Part shown: positions 42,083 through 51,275 of the stretch, piece after piece
How positions within the stretch are numbered: the stretch's first letter is position 1
Layout: each line of letters starts with the position of its first letter
Notes under the pieces: model-generated
The model's database searches: none
The model's input: only the letters and a program-made list of their open reading frames with translations
Told to the model about the DNA's origin: nothing
Translations under genes and position numbers: made by a program
From: Achromobacter sp. B7
Lineage (GTDB): Bacteria; Pseudomonadota; Gammaproteobacteria; Burkholderiales; Burkholderiaceae_B
Reading direction: 5' to 3'
Assembly (NCBI RefSeq): GCF_003600685.1
Contig: NZ_CP032084.1
Location: forward strand, 4,340,001 to 4,404,000
DNA length: 64,000 nucleotides

Positions 42083-42423
42083 GCGGCGTAGAAGTCGGGC
42101 GCGTACCGGCTGCGCAAGCCGGGCGCGCCTTCGTCCACCGCGCCGTGCGCCAGCGCCGCGGTCCAGCACTGGCGCACCACGTCTTCGGACGGCGCCTCGA
42201 AACTGACCTGGCAGCCATTGCCCCAGGTGGCGGGCAAGCCGTTGAACGGAGGCGCGACCACAAACGTCGGCCAGCGCGCCGAGCCCACGCCCCAGATCAC
42301 GCCTTCCGGCCCCGCGTTGTCGATGGCGTTGCGCCGCGCCAAACCCAGCGGCGCCAACACGGCGTCATAGAAGTCCACCAGCCGCGGCCAATCGCGCGCG
42401 CCGATTTGGATGTGAGTGAACAT
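41824..42423 (-). CDS. VOC-family protein with repetitive Pro/Ser/Ala tail
   Basis: The first 130 or so residues are a VOC domain (FTHIQIGARDWPRLVDFYDAVLAPLGL ... CQVSFEAPSEDVVRQC ... DFYAAYCRDPEGNKLAFVC). A C-terminal tail of about 65 residues, rich in Pro, Ser and Ala, follows. The tail is encoded by 12-bp units and overlaps the tail of the convergent MFS gene by 259 bases on the opposite strand. Family members normally end soon after EGNKLAFVC, so the tail is an addition. Function unknown. Confidence 0.82.
   Translation of the reverse strand: MFTHIQIGARDWPRLVDFYDAVLAPLGLARRNAIDNAGPEGVIWGVGSARWPTFVVAPPFNGLPATWGNGCQVSFEAPSEDVVRQCWTAALAHGAVDEGAPGLRSRYAPDFYAAYCRDPEGNKLAFVCASRHEKSTAGPSERPSANPSASPPANPSASPSAKPPPAPQSSGPAAPPAGTAPAAPATPAPDPSEDLSAIP
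41940..41999. repeat. Five 12-bp tandem units in the overlap of two convergent genes
   Basis: Units alternate TTGCCGAAGGGC and TTGCTGAAGGGT. On one strand they encode E-G-L-A / E-G-F-A in the MFS tail, on the other P-S-A-N / P-S-A-S in the VOC tail. Confidence 0.92.
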
Positions 42424-42513
42424 ACCGTCTCCTTCAGGAATGGCAGTTGCTGAACCGGTGCCGACGCCGCGCATCCCGCAAGGCACGCAACCCGCACCCT
42501 GCCAGGAGGAACC

Positions 42514-42741
42514 ATGACCGATTCCAAACCCGCGCCCGCCCCCAACCCGCCGCCCTCGCCGCACGTGGACCCCGCCGAAAAGGGCGCCACCGGCCAGCCC
42601 GTGGCCGACGGGCCTCCTCAAGGCGAGGTCAATCACGACCCGAATACCAATTCGGGCTATCCGGCCGGCGGCTCGCAGGCCGAGGAAGGCAAAGACGTCT
42701 ACGGACGTCCGGTCGACCCGGCCCGGCCGAATCGAAAGTAA
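42514..42741 (+). CDS. Small Pro-rich hydrophilic protein
   Basis: The 75-residue protein (MTDSKPAPAPNPPPSPHVD ... QGEVNHDPNTNSGYPAGG ... DVYGRPVDPARPNRK) is disordered in composition and lacks a signal peptide. AGGAGGAA lies just before the ATG, a strong ribosome binding site. It resembles in composition the 75-residue protein encoded near 44.2 kb (both end in D-P/N-R motifs); they may be small stress-related proteins. Function unknown. Confidence 0.65.
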   Translation: MTDSKPAPAPNPPPSPHVDPAEKGATGQPVADGPPQGEVNHDPNTNSGYPAGGSQAEEGKDVYGRPVDPARPNRK

Positions 42742-42747
42742 GGCCAA

Positions 42748-42781
42748 GGCGCCGGCCTGCGCGTCAGCTCAAGCCGGCGCC
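42748..42781. terminator. GC-rich hairpin after the small Pro-rich gene
   Basis: GGCGCCGGC (42748-42756) pairs perfectly with GCCGGCGCC (42773-42781) around a 16-base loop, six bases after the stop codon and between convergent genes. There is no T-run, so termination is only suggested. Confidence 0.4.
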
Positions 42782-42853
42782 CTGCCCGAGCAGCAAGCAC
42801 GGGGCCGGCCCCACCTGCCCGTCCGGCCGCCAAAGCCGCACCCGGCCGCACCA

Positions 42854-44062
42854 TTACGCCGCCGGCTCCAGCTGAACCTTCAGCCAGCCGGGCTGGCGGG
42901 TATCGAACGCCTTGAATGCATCCACCGCCTGCGTCAACGGCTCTTGTCGCGTCAGGATGGCCGCCGGGTCCACCGCGCCCGTGCGCACCAGCTCCATCAG
43001 CATCGGCACGTATTTGCGGTGATTGCAGTTGCCCATGCGCAAGGTCAGGTTCTTGTTCATGGCCTCGCCGATCGGAAACGTGCGGTCATTGGGCGGATAT
43101 ACGCCGATGATCGACAGCGTGCCGGCCTTGGCCAGTGCCTGCACCGCCCATTGCAACGCTTGCGACGGCGCGTTGCCCGGCCGCCAGTTCTCGCCGTCCG
43201 GCTTGGCATGGGGCGCACCCTTGCGCGCCTCTTCTTCCATTGACGCGTTCGTTTCCGCATCGCCCGCCGGGCCATCGTGCGCATGCACCGCATCCACGCC
43301 CACGGCATCGATGGCGCAGTCCACGCCAATGCCGCCCGTCAAGCCCTTGATGCACGCCACGGGGTCTTCCGCATTGAAATCGATGACCTCGGCGCCCTGG
43401 GCGCGCGCCATGGCCAACCGGTCGGGCACGGTGTCCACGGCAAAGATCCGGCCGGCGTGCATGAGCTTGGCCGACGCGATGGCAAACTGCCCCACCGGCC
43501 CGCAGCCGAACACCGCCACGGTGTGGCCGGGCTTGATGTCGGCCAGGTCGGCGCCGAAATATCCGGTGGGGAAAATGTCGGACAGCATCAGCGCCTGCTC
43601 GTCGCTGACGCCGTCCGGCACCTTGACCAGGTTGACGTTGGCAAACGGCACGCGCGCCAGTTCGGCCTGCAAGCCGTTGAACGGGCCGGTGGACTGCGGG
43701 CCGCCATAAAACGAGGTGCCGGCATCGCGCCCGTTGGGGTTGGCCACGTCGCACTGCGCGTAATAGCCGGCGCGGCAGTACGAGCAATAGCCGCAGGCAA
43801 TGGTGGACGGAATCACCACTCGGTCGCCCACGTTCAGGTTGCGCACGCCGGGCCCCAGTTGCTCGACCACGCCCACGCCTTCATGGCCGAGGATGGTGCC
43901 GGGCTTCATGGATTCCATGGTGCCGCGAATAAAGTGCAGGTCGGTGCCGCAGATGGCGCTGGCGGTCAGGCGCACGATGGCGTCGTTGTCTTCCTGCAAG
44001 ACGGGGTCGGGGACGGTGTCCAGACGGATGTCGCCGATGCCGTGAAATACAACAGCTTTCAT
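42854..44062 (-). CDS. Zinc-dependent alcohol dehydrogenase, glutathione-independent formaldehyde dehydrogenase-like
   Basis: The 402-residue enzyme has the catalytic zinc ligands in SAICGTDLHF and GHEGVGVVE, a four-cysteine structural zinc site (CGYCSYCRAGYYAQC) and the coenzyme motif GCGPVGQF. A 50-residue insertion between the coenzyme domain and C-terminus (HAHDGPAGDAETNASMEEEA ...) is typical of the glutathione-independent formaldehyde dehydrogenase branch. It is the last gene of a long leftward run; its ATG overlaps the stop of the small gene before it (TAATG). Physiological substrate uncertain. Confidence 0.88.
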   Translation of the reverse strand: MKAVVFHGIGDIRLDTVPDPVLQEDNDAIVRLTASAICGTDLHFIRGTMESMKPGTILGHEGVGVVEQLGPGVRNLNVGDRVVIPSTIACGYCSYCRAGYYAQCDVANPNGRDAGTSFYGGPQSTGPFNGLQAELARVPFANVNLVKVPDGVSDEQALMLSDIFPTGYFGADLADIKPGHTVAVFGCGPVGQFAIASAKLMHAGRIFAVDTVPDRLAMARAQGAEVIDFNAEDPVACIKGLTGGIGVDCAIDAVGVDAVHAHDGPAGDAETNASMEEEARKGAPHAKPDGENWRPGNAPSQALQWAVQALAKAGTLSIIGVYPPNDRTFPIGEAMNKNLTLRMGNCNHRKYVPMLMELVRTGAVDPAAILTRQEPLTQAVDAFKAFDTRQPGWLKVQLEPAA

Positions 44063-44289
44063 TATTTGCTCCTTGAGGTGCCCGACCGGTTGTCTACCGG
44101 CGGCGCGTCCGGCGTGGAGTTGCCCGGGTCCCAGACGTCATCGGGGTGCATGCCGGGCGGCACTTGTTGGCCGGCGCCGGTACGGTTGGGGTCCGCGGGG
44201 CGCCCCGCCAGCGTGCGTTCCGATTCCGGCACGGGCTTGCGGTCCGCCGCCTGCGGGTCGTCCTGATGGGAGTGTGGCTTGGTAGTCAT
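44062..44289 (-). CDS. Small hydrophilic protein of unknown function
   Basis: The 75-residue protein (MTTKPHSHQDDPQAADRKPV ... PPGMHPDDVWDPGNSTPDAPP) is rich in Pro, Asp and Gln and has no hydrophobic segment. AGGAGC precedes the ATG. Translational overlap with the alcohol dehydrogenase indicates they are made together. No family recognised. Confidence 0.65.
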   Translation of the reverse strand: MTTKPHSHQDDPQAADRKPVPESERTLAGRPADPNRTGAGQQVPPGMHPDDVWDPGNSTPDAPPVDNRSGTSRSK

Positions 44290-44358
44290 CACGTGCTCCT
44301 TGGTGGGCGATGTGCGCGGCGACAGGATGGCGCCGCATGCGGGAGCACGCAGCAATCG

Positions 44359-45426
44359 CTATGCCCGGTCGGCGGGCGCGTAGCGGCGCACGCTGGCGCC
44401 GGGCACGGCGTGTTCGGGGTGTTCGGCGTGTTCGGCGTGCTGGACCGGCCCGTCCGCCGGACGCGTGCGCTTGGCCTCGGCCGCGAAGTACGCCACCGTG
44501 CGCGCGATGCCCTCGGCCGGGTCCACCCTGGGGCTCCACCCCAGCCGGGTACGCGCCAGCGTGATGTCGGGGCATCGGTGCGTGGGATCGTCCACCGGCA
44601 ATTCGCGGTGCACCAGCGGCACGCGTGACCCGGTCAGCTTGCGCACCATGTCGGCCATTTCCAGCATCGTCAGTTCGGCCGGGTTGCCCAGGTTGACCGG
44701 CTGCGCGAGGTCTTCGGGGCTTTCCATCAGGCGGACCAGGCCGTCGATCAGGTCGTCCACATAACAGAACGAACGCGTCTGGGTGCCATCGCCGTAGACG
44801 GTCAGCGGCTGCCCCGCCAGCGCCTGCACGATGAAGTTCGACACAACGCGCCCATCATCCGGCGCCATGCGCGGCCCATAGGTATTGAAGATGCGCGCGA
44901 TCTTCACCACCACGCCTTCGCGCCGCGCATATTCCATGAAAATCGTTTCCGCGCAGCGCTTGCCCTCGTCATAACAAGAGCGCGGCCCAACCGGGTTCAC
45001 GTGCCCCCAGTAGCCTTCACCCTGCGGATGCTCCAGCGGGTCGCCATAGACCTCGCTGGTGGAGGCCTGCAACACCCGCGCGCCGACATCGCGCGCCAGT
45101 TCCAGCAGTTGCATCGCGCCCAGCACGCAGGTGCGCAGCGTCTTGAGCGGGTCGGCCTGATAGTGCACGGGCGAGGCCGGGCACGCCAGGTTGTAGATGC
45201 GGTCCACGCGCACGCGCGGCAGCTTGTCGACCACGTCGTGGCGCATGACGGTAAAGCGCGGGTGCGCGGCCAGCGGCGACACGTTGCACGCCCGCCCCGT
45301 CTGGAAATTGTCGACGCATATCACTTCCCACCCGTCGTTCAACAGCCGCGAGCAAAGGTGCGAGCCCAGAAAGCCCGCCCCGCCCGCCACCAGCGCGCGG
45401 CCGCTACGTGGAATATCGTTCATCAT
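44359..45426 (-). CDS. NAD-dependent epimerase/dehydratase, UDP-xylose-synthase-like
   Basis: The 355-residue enzyme has [10 protein letters not shown] (coenzyme motif), the catalytic SCYDEGKR (Y-x3-K), [14 protein letters not shown] and [12 protein letters not shown], the last two being typical of the UDP-glucuronate decarboxylase/UDP-xylose synthase branch. It would supply a nucleotide sugar for the glycosyltransferases encoded upstream. Start at the first of two adjacent ATGs, overlapping the preceding stop (ATGA). The C-terminus carries a short 9-bp repeat ([11 protein letters not shown]) not seen in the family. Confidence 0.87.
   Translation of the reverse strand: MMNDIPRSGRALVAGGAGFLGSHLCSRLLNDGWEVICVDNFQTGRACNVSPLAAHPRFTVMRHDVVDKLPRVRVDRIYNLACPASPVHYQADPLKTLRTCVLGAMQLLELARDVGARVLQASTSEVYGDPLEHPQGEGYWGHVNPVGPRSCYDEGKRCAETIFMEYARREGVVVKIARIFNTYGPRMAPDDGRVVSNFIVQALAGQPLTVYGDGTQTRSFCYVDDLIDGLVRLMESPEDLAQPVNLGNPAELTMLEMADMVRKLTGSRVPLVHRELPVDDPTHRCPDITLARTRLGWSPRVDPAEGIARTVAYFAAEAKRTRPADGPVQHAEHAEHPEHAVPGASVRRYAPADRA
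44410..44436 (-). repeat. Three 9-bp units in the epimerase C-terminus
   Basis: GTGTTCGGC/G occurs three times in tandem on the plus strand, encoding H-A/P-E tripeptides on the minus strand. Confidence 0.8.
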
Positions 45427-46391
45427 GCTGCCTCCAGGATCGTGTCGAACACGTCTATCCAATCAGAAATAAAGCGGCCCATGCCAAAGCGTTCCAGCGC
45501 GGTCCGGCGCCCCGCCGCGCCCCAGGCCCGCGCCAGTTCGGGCTCGGCCACCAGTTGCCGCGCCACCGCCAGCAGCCGGTCAGGCCGCGTATCCACATAG
45601 CCGTTTTCACCGTTCTTGATCACGGTCGGCAGTTCGGTGGTGGCAAAGCCCACCACCGGCACGCCGCACAGCATGGCCTCTACCAAGGACAGGCCCAGGC
45701 TGGCATAGCGGATGGGGCTGAAAAAATAGCGATACCGCGCCATCACGGCGCCCACTTCCATATTGGGCACTTCGCCCAGCCCGCCCAATTCCTCCGAGCC
45801 CATGCCGATCAGGTCCATGGGCGTTTGCGCGCGCAGCTGGTCAAACAGGTCGCGGCCCATGCGGCGGCCGCGGCGGCCCAGGTGGTTGATGACCACGATG
45901 CCTCGCGCGTTGCCGCCGTCATAGCTGACATCGGGCGGCGGCACGCCGTGCTCGACGATGCGCACCGGCATGCCGTCCGAGTCCCACATCGCGGCATTGA
46001 ACGGGGTCACGTGCACGACCAGGCCACGCTCGTGCCGAAAGGGATGCATCGTATCGGTGGGATGCGGCTCGGGCGGGTTGTGTTCCAGGTAGACGCTGGG
46101 CAGCGCGCGTTGCGCCTCGTTCAGCCAGCGCGGCGCATCCGCCAGGTTCTGCCGCGACTGGTACAGCACGCAGTCGAACGCCATGCCGCGCAGGTCCTCG
46201 GCGGGCACCTGCACCACGTTCGCGGGCCACGGTATCTTGCGGCCCAGCGCGCCATAGCCCGACGGATTGCCCGGCAGGGAAGGCACCACAAAGTCATGCG
46301 GCACATGGCTCAGGGCATACAGATAATTGCCATGAACATGCCAGGTCAGAATGCGCAGGCGCCGACGCGGCGCCGCCACGGACTGCGTCAT
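45423..46391 (-). CDS. GT4-type glycosyltransferase
   Basis: The 322-residue protein has a GT-B C-terminal domain: [16 protein letters not shown], then [26 protein letters not shown] with the E-x7-E-like nucleotide-sugar motif, and [18 protein letters not shown]. It lacks a membrane segment. Four-base overlaps join it to the GT9 gene before it and the epimerase after it. The sugar and acceptor are unknown. Confidence 0.87.
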   Translation of the reverse strand: MTQSVAAPRRRLRILTWHVHGNYLYALSHVPHDFVVPSLPGNPSGYGALGRKIPWPANVVQVPAEDLRGMAFDCVLYQSRQNLADAPRWLNEAQRALPSVYLEHNPPEPHPTDTMHPFRHERGLVVHVTPFNAAMWDSDGMPVRIVEHGVPPPDVSYDGGNARGIVVINHLGRRGRRMGRDLFDQLRAQTPMDLIGMGSEELGGLGEVPNMEVGAVMARYRYFFSPIRYASLGLSLVEAMLCGVPVVGFATTELPTVIKNGENGYVDTRPDRLLAVARQLVAEPELARAWGAAGRRTALERFGMGRFISDWIDVFDTILEAA

Positions 46392-47449
46392 TGCACGGCC
46401 CCTTTGAGTTGATGTTGAACTTGCCCCAGTACGTCGGGCACCGTCACCGCCAAGGCGCACGGGTGCCCGATGGGGCATTCCTCGAACGCGCAGGGGCGGC
46501 ACGCCATGTCGGCGGCCAGCACCACGTGGCGTGCGCTGTCGATGGGCGCCCAGCGCCGCTGGTCGCTGCCGCAGGCAATGACGACGCTCATCGCGCCCAC
46601 GCCCGCCGCCACGTGCGACACCCCCGTGTCGTTGCACACCAGCAGACGGCACATCGTCAGCAGCGCCGCCAGGCTGCCCAGGTTGGTCTGCCCGCACAGG
46701 TTGGTCAGCGGCACACCCGCCTGGTCTTGCAGCGACTGCACCAGCGGCATCTCGCTGTGCATGCCGGTCAAGGCCACTTGCCAACCCTGGCGCGACAGTT
46801 CGCCGGCCAGCGCCGCGTATCGCTCCAAGGGCCAACGCCGCGACGGCAGCCGCGCGCCGACGTGCATCAGGATCAGCTTGGCGGGGTCCAGCGCATGCTT
46901 GCGCATCAATGCCTCGGCATCGCGCTGATCGGTCTGCGACACCGGAAATTCCAGCGCATCGTCATCCGCTTGCAACCCCAGGTATCGCAACAAGGCCAGA
47001 TAGCGGCGCGGCTCGGGCAGGTCGTCCGGCCACAACATGCGGCAGCCGGGAATCTGCGCGGTCGGGTCCGCCACAAAGCCGCCCCAGCGCCCCGCGCCCA
47101 ACTGCGCGACGACGGGATTGGACTGCGTGCCGCTGCCGTGCAACTGCAAGGCCACGTCGGCGTGCAACGCGCGCACGCGCCGGTAGAACGCCGGCAGATC
47201 GTCCGGACGTGGCTGCTGTTCGGGAAAGGCCGGTATGCCGGGAAATTCGATCAGCTCGTCCACATACGCGTGAAAGCGGTCAACGAATTCATGCGCGTTG
47301 GGCAGGCCCACCAGAACGATGCGCGTGTACGGAAACGCACGCCGCAAGGCGCGCAAGGCGGGCACGGCGCACAGCATGTCGCCCAATTGCAAGGCGCGAA
47401 ACACCACCAGCGTGGCGGGCGGGCGCAAGGGATCGAACAGCGGCGTCAT
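46388..47449 (-). CDS. GT9 glycosyltransferase (heptosyltransferase family)
   Basis: The 353-residue protein shows GT9 features: VVFRALQLGDMLCAVPALRALRRAFP at the N-terminus, MHVGARLPSRRWPLERYAALA, and a LLVCNDTGVSHVAAGVGAMSVVI motif (D-T-G-x-x-H) that binds ADP-heptose in WaaC/WaaF. A cysteine-rich RPCAFEECPIGHPCALAV segment near the end is common in the stand-alone relatives. Coupled by four-base overlaps on both sides. Confidence 0.9.
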   Translation of the reverse strand: MTPLFDPLRPPATLVVFRALQLGDMLCAVPALRALRRAFPYTRIVLVGLPNAHEFVDRFHAYVDELIEFPGIPAFPEQQPRPDDLPAFYRRVRALHADVALQLHGSGTQSNPVVAQLGAGRWGGFVADPTAQIPGCRMLWPDDLPEPRRYLALLRYLGLQADDDALEFPVSQTDQRDAEALMRKHALDPAKLILMHVGARLPSRRWPLERYAALAGELSRQGWQVALTGMHSEMPLVQSLQDQAGVPLTNLCGQTNLGSLAALLTMCRLLVCNDTGVSHVAAGVGAMSVVIACGSDQRRWAPIDSARHVVLAADMACRPCAFEECPIGHPCALAVTVPDVLGQVQHQLKGAVQ

Positions 47450-48432
47450 GGTTCGCTCCTGGCAAACCGCAGCAGGCCGACCAGCCGCCACCAGATGGAC
47501 AGCAGCGGGATGCAGGCCGACGTGATCGCCAAGTCGACCACGTTGCGCAAGCTGCGGCGCGTGCCGCGCAAGCGCCGCATGAAGAAATGCACGCTTAACG
47601 CCAGCCACGCGCCCGCCGCCGCGACGGCGGCAGTGAAATAGCCCAGCGCCGCCAACGCCACCGCGCCCACCGCCGCCGCCGTCACCCCCAGGTAAAAGCG
47701 TGGTGGGCGCGACCGGATGCGGCTGCGATACAGCAGGGGGTATTTCTTGCGCAACAGCATGTCGAACATCACTTTTTTCTGCATGCCCAGGCCCGCCGCG
47801 AACCGCACCGGGCGCATCGGATGCAGCACCCGTGCCAGGGGCGCGCGCTGCACCGAAAAGCCATGGTCCAGCAAGGCAAAATGCAAGTCTGAATCTTCGC
47901 GCCACGCCATGGTGTAGCGGGTGTCAAAGCCCCCTACCACTTGCAGCGCCGTGCGCCGCACGAAGCAATTGGCGGTAATGAATTCAGACCGCGTCAGGCC
48001 GGCCGCATCACGTTCGTAGTCGCTGGGCGGATCGGGCAGCGGCATTTCCGTCACGCCGGTCACCGCCGCCAGGTTGGGCCGCAGCGCCAGCACGCCATGC
48101 CCCAGCCAATCGGGCTGGGGGATGGTGTCGTCGTCGGTGAACGCAATGATTTCGCCGCGTGCGCTTTGCCAGCCCTGGTTGCGCGCGCCGGCCGGGCCGC
48201 GTGTGCCCACCACCGGCAGATAACGCAGTGCCGGCCGCCCGCCCCAGGCCGCCTGCAAGGCTTCGACCTGGCGACGCGTGCTGGCCAGCGCGGCGTCGTC
48301 GCACACCAGCACTTCGTACTGGTCGCGCGGAAAACGCTGGTTGCCCAGCGCATCCAGGCAGCGCGCCAGCAGGTCGGGGCGCCGATACGTAGGCACCACC
48401 ACCGACACCAGAATGGACGCGTCGTCGCTCAT
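47446..48432 (-). CDS. GT2 glycosyltransferase with C-terminal membrane segments
   Basis: The 328-residue enzyme starts with the GT2 nucleotide-binding fold (VSVVVPTYRRPDLLARCLDALGNQ, YEVLVCDDAA) and has the catalytic DDD motif in IAFTDDDTIPQPDWL. Two hydrophobic helices near residues 260-300 suggest membrane association. The start MSDDASIL overlaps the carbamoyltransferase stop by four bases. Confidence 0.88.
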   Translation of the reverse strand: MSDDASILVSVVVPTYRRPDLLARCLDALGNQRFPRDQYEVLVCDDAALASTRRQVEALQAAWGGRPALRYLPVVGTRGPAGARNQGWQSARGEIIAFTDDDTIPQPDWLGHGVLALRPNLAAVTGVTEMPLPDPPSDYERDAAGLTRSEFITANCFVRRTALQVVGGFDTRYTMAWREDSDLHFALLDHGFSVQRAPLARVLHPMRPVRFAAGLGMQKKVMFDMLLRKKYPLLYRSRIRSRPPRFYLGVTAAAVGAVALAALGYFTAAVAAAGAWLALSVHFFMRRLRGTRRSLRNVVDLAITSACIPLLSIWWRLVGLLRFARSEP

Positions 48433-50168
48433 CGTGGTTTCTCGACCAGATACGAACCGATCACCAGCGCATCCAGTGGCGACGTCCAGAAGCATTCCAC
48501 GGCGTCGCGGGGCGAGCACACCACCGGTTCCCCGCGCGTGTTGAACGATGTGTTCACCAACACGGGTACGCCCGTCAGCCGCTCAAAGGCCACCAGCAAA
48601 TCGTAATAGCGCGGGTTCTGATCGTGCCTGACGGTTTGCACGCGCGCCGTGCCGTCAATGTGCCGCACGGCCGGAATCTGCTGCGCGCGATGCGGCAGCA
48701 CGTCATAGACGAACAGCATGAATGGCGCGCAGATCGAGGACGCGCCCCGGCCATCGAACCACTCCGCCGCCCGTTCTTCCAGCACCACGGGCGCCACGGG
48801 CCTGAAGTCCTCGCGGTCCTTCAAGCCATTCAAGCGTGCCTGCATGCCGCTATCCAGCGGCGAGGCCAGGATGGACCGCGCACCCAGGGCGCGCGGGCCG
48901 AATTCCATGCGCCCCTGGAACCAGCCCAGGATCTTTTCCTGGGCCAGCAAGGCGGCCGCCTCGCCCGCCACGTCGTCCAGCCGCCGGAACTCCAAGCGCG
49001 AGTTGTAGAGGAAACGTTCGATTTCCTCGTCGCCGTACGAAGGGCCCAGGTAGGCGTGTTCCATCGACCATTCGCGCTTGCAGCCGCGCCGGTGATAGTC
49101 CACGTACAGCGCCGCGCCCAGCGACGTGCCGGAGTCGCCCGCCGCCGGTTGCACCCAGACGGAATCGAACGGCCCGTCCTTGGCGATGCGCGCGTTCATC
49201 ACGCAGTTAAGCGCCACGCCGCCCGCCATGCACAGGTCCTTGGCGCCCGTCTTTTCATGCAGCCACTGCACCATGTGCAGCGCGGTCTCTTCCAACACGT
49301 ATTGCAACGAGCTGGCGATGTCCTTGTGCTTCTCTTCAAAGGGCGCGCCGCGCCGGCGCGGCGGGCCGAAGCGCTCGGCCAGACGAGCGGGCTGCAAGGA
49401 ATAACCGCCCTCTTCCTCCAGCCGCAGGATGTCGCGGAATTCGGCGCGGTACTTCGGCTTGCCGAACGAGGCCAGCGCCATCACCTTGTATTCATCGGAA
49501 GAATGCAAAAATCCAAGATAGCGTGTGACGTCCTCGTACAGCAGGCCCAGCGAATGCGGCAGGTCGATCTGCTTGAGCCGCGCGTACTCGCCGCCTGAAA
49601 AATGGCCGTAGCTGGTGGTGGTCTTTTCGCCGCGCCCGTCCATCGTCAACACCGCCGACTCCTTGCACGGCGCGGCCAGGAACGCGCTGGCCTCATGCGA
49701 CAGGTGGTGGTCCAGGTACACCCAGCGGTCCAGGATATGTTCCAGCGTCAGGTCGTCAAAGCGCGGCGACTTCAAATGGTGTGGCGCCCCATCCAGCAAC
49801 TGGCGCGGCGCGTTCACCAGATAGGACAAGAACAGCGGGTCCCAGGGGGACTCGCCATTGGGTCCGAAGCCGGCGCGCGATGGCTCCAGCGGCAGCGCGA
49901 TATCCAGCGGGCGGGGTTGGCCGTCGGCCAGCAGCGCGGGGTCGTACGAATAGACGATGTGATCCACGTCGCGCAGCCGGATATCCGCCACCGACAGGCA
50001 GTAGTCGATGGCGTAGTACGGCAGTTGCCAGGTGGTGAAGGGCACCGGGCGCTTGCCGTGCTTGACCCGCGTGAAGCGCTCTTCCTCGGCCGCCGCAAGG
50101 ACGATGCCGTCCCGCACGAGCGTGGCGGAGCAGTCGTGGTAGGCCGCGTTAATGCCTAGTGTGTACAT
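48429..50168 (-). CDS. Carbamoyltransferase (NodU/CmcH/TobZ family)
   Basis: The 579-residue enzyme is full length: an N-terminal Kae1-like domain (LGINAAYHDCSATLVRDGIVLAAAEEERFTRVKH; metal-binding HLSHEASAF) and a C-terminal domain that makes carbamoyl-adenylate (WFQGRMEFGPRALGARSILA, RGEPVVCSPRDAV). The family transfers carbamoyl groups from carbamoyl phosphate to sugar hydroxyls of nodulation factors, antibiotics or LPS. Here it probably decorates a glycan built by the flanking glycosyltransferases. It overlaps neighbouring genes by 20 and 4 bases. Confidence 0.93.
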   Translation of the reverse strand: MYTLGINAAYHDCSATLVRDGIVLAAAEEERFTRVKHGKRPVPFTTWQLPYYAIDYCLSVADIRLRDVDHIVYSYDPALLADGQPRPLDIALPLEPSRAGFGPNGESPWDPLFLSYLVNAPRQLLDGAPHHLKSPRFDDLTLEHILDRWVYLDHHLSHEASAFLAAPCKESAVLTMDGRGEKTTTSYGHFSGGEYARLKQIDLPHSLGLLYEDVTRYLGFLHSSDEYKVMALASFGKPKYRAEFRDILRLEEEGGYSLQPARLAERFGPPRRRGAPFEEKHKDIASSLQYVLEETALHMVQWLHEKTGAKDLCMAGGVALNCVMNARIAKDGPFDSVWVQPAAGDSGTSLGAALYVDYHRRGCKREWSMEHAYLGPSYGDEEIERFLYNSRLEFRRLDDVAGEAAALLAQEKILGWFQGRMEFGPRALGARSILASPLDSGMQARLNGLKDREDFRPVAPVVLEERAAEWFDGRGASSICAPFMLFVYDVLPHRAQQIPAVRHIDGTARVQTVRHDQNPRYYDLLVAFERLTGVPVLVNTSFNTRGEPVVCSPRDAVECFWTSPLDALVIGSYLVEKPR

Positions 50169-51273
50169 GGGTGGTCTCCTTGGCCGCGCGAGGACCGAAC
50201 AGGTCCACGCGAGTCTCGTTCAACAGTTCCCGCGCCGCCGTCGCCACCTGGGTGGGCGCAACGCCGGCAAGGCAAGCTTGGTGTCCTTCCGGGCACACGC
50301 TGCGATAGCAGTATTTGCAGGGCACGTCGTGGTTCAGCACACGCGCGGGCGTCTGCCACGGCGTGTGTTGCGGATTGGTCAGGGCGTACAGGTCCACCAC
50401 CGGCACGCCCAACGCGGCGGCAATGTGCGCCGGCCCGCTGTTGTTGCAGATCATCAGCGCCGACGCCTCAAGCGCCGCGCCCAGTTCGCCCAGCGTCAGG
50501 CCGTTGGACAGGTCGATCAGGCCGGGCAGCAGTTGCCGCGCCTCGGCCAGCGCCACGGCCAGCTCGGCGTCCTCGTGCCCACCCAGCAGCAGGATGCGGC
50601 GGCCATCGCCGCGCAGCTCGACCAGCGCCTGCACCATCTGCCGGGCCGGATAGCGCCGTGACGACGCGGTGGCGCCCGCATGCGCGCAGATCCAGCCGCC
50701 CGTCTCGGTCACGCCCGCGCGGTGCAGTTTGGCCTGTAGCGAAAAACGGTCCGAATCGCTGACCCGGAACGACATGCGGGCGTTGTCGCAATGCGCCCCG
50801 ACGCTGGCCACCAGGTCCAGCTGGCGCTGCACTTCGTGGCGGACGCCCGAGGCCGGTTCGGTTTCCCGCACCCAGTCGGAGATCAGCCGATACGGGTTTT
50901 CGCGGCAGTGCGCCAGCACACGCGGTACGCCGGCCAGGTGGCACAGCAGCGCGGCGGGCAGCGGGCTTTGGCTGTACGCGGTGAAGATCACGGCGGCATC
51001 GGGCCGCAGCGCCCGCACACGCGCGATGGCGTCCAGGTCCTGGTCGCGGCCGTGCGAATCGTTCTTGACCCACGCCGGGTCGTACGCCAGCGCGGTGTCC
51101 ACCTCCGGGATATAGGCCGCAACGCGCGCGCCGGAATGGGACGTCAGCAAGGACAGGCGCCGTGCGCCCGCCTGGCGCAGCGCGCGAAACGCGGGCGTGC
51201 ACATCACCACGTCGCCCATGTTGTCCAGGCGTATGCACAGCACGTGCGCGCATTCCTGCCAGTTCCAGGCCAT
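50149..51273 (-). CDS. GT9 glycosyltransferase (heptosyltransferase family)
   Basis: The 374-residue enzyme has the GT9 start HVLCIRLDNMGDVVMCTPAFRALRQ and LLGGHEDAELAVALAE, and ends with ALMICNNSGPAHIAAALGVPVVDLYALTNPQHTPW, the nucleotide-sugar site of heptosyltransferases. A CKYCYRSVCPEGHQ cysteine cluster lies near the end. ATG of MAWNWQEC chosen; it starts two bases after the phosphatase stop. Its 3' end overlaps the carbamoyltransferase by 20 bases. Confidence 0.9.
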   Translation of the reverse strand: MAWNWQECAHVLCIRLDNMGDVVMCTPAFRALRQAGARRLSLLTSHSGARVAAYIPEVDTALAYDPAWVKNDSHGRDQDLDAIARVRALRPDAAVIFTAYSQSPLPAALLCHLAGVPRVLAHCRENPYRLISDWVRETEPASGVRHEVQRQLDLVASVGAHCDNARMSFRVSDSDRFSLQAKLHRAGVTETGGWICAHAGATASSRRYPARQMVQALVELRGDGRRILLLGGHEDAELAVALAEARQLLPGLIDLSNGLTLGELGAALEASALMICNNSGPAHIAAALGVPVVDLYALTNPQHTPWQTPARVLNHDVPCKYCYRSVCPEGHQACLAGVAPTQVATAARELLNETRVDLFGPRAAKETTHVHTRH

Positions 51274-51275
51274 GG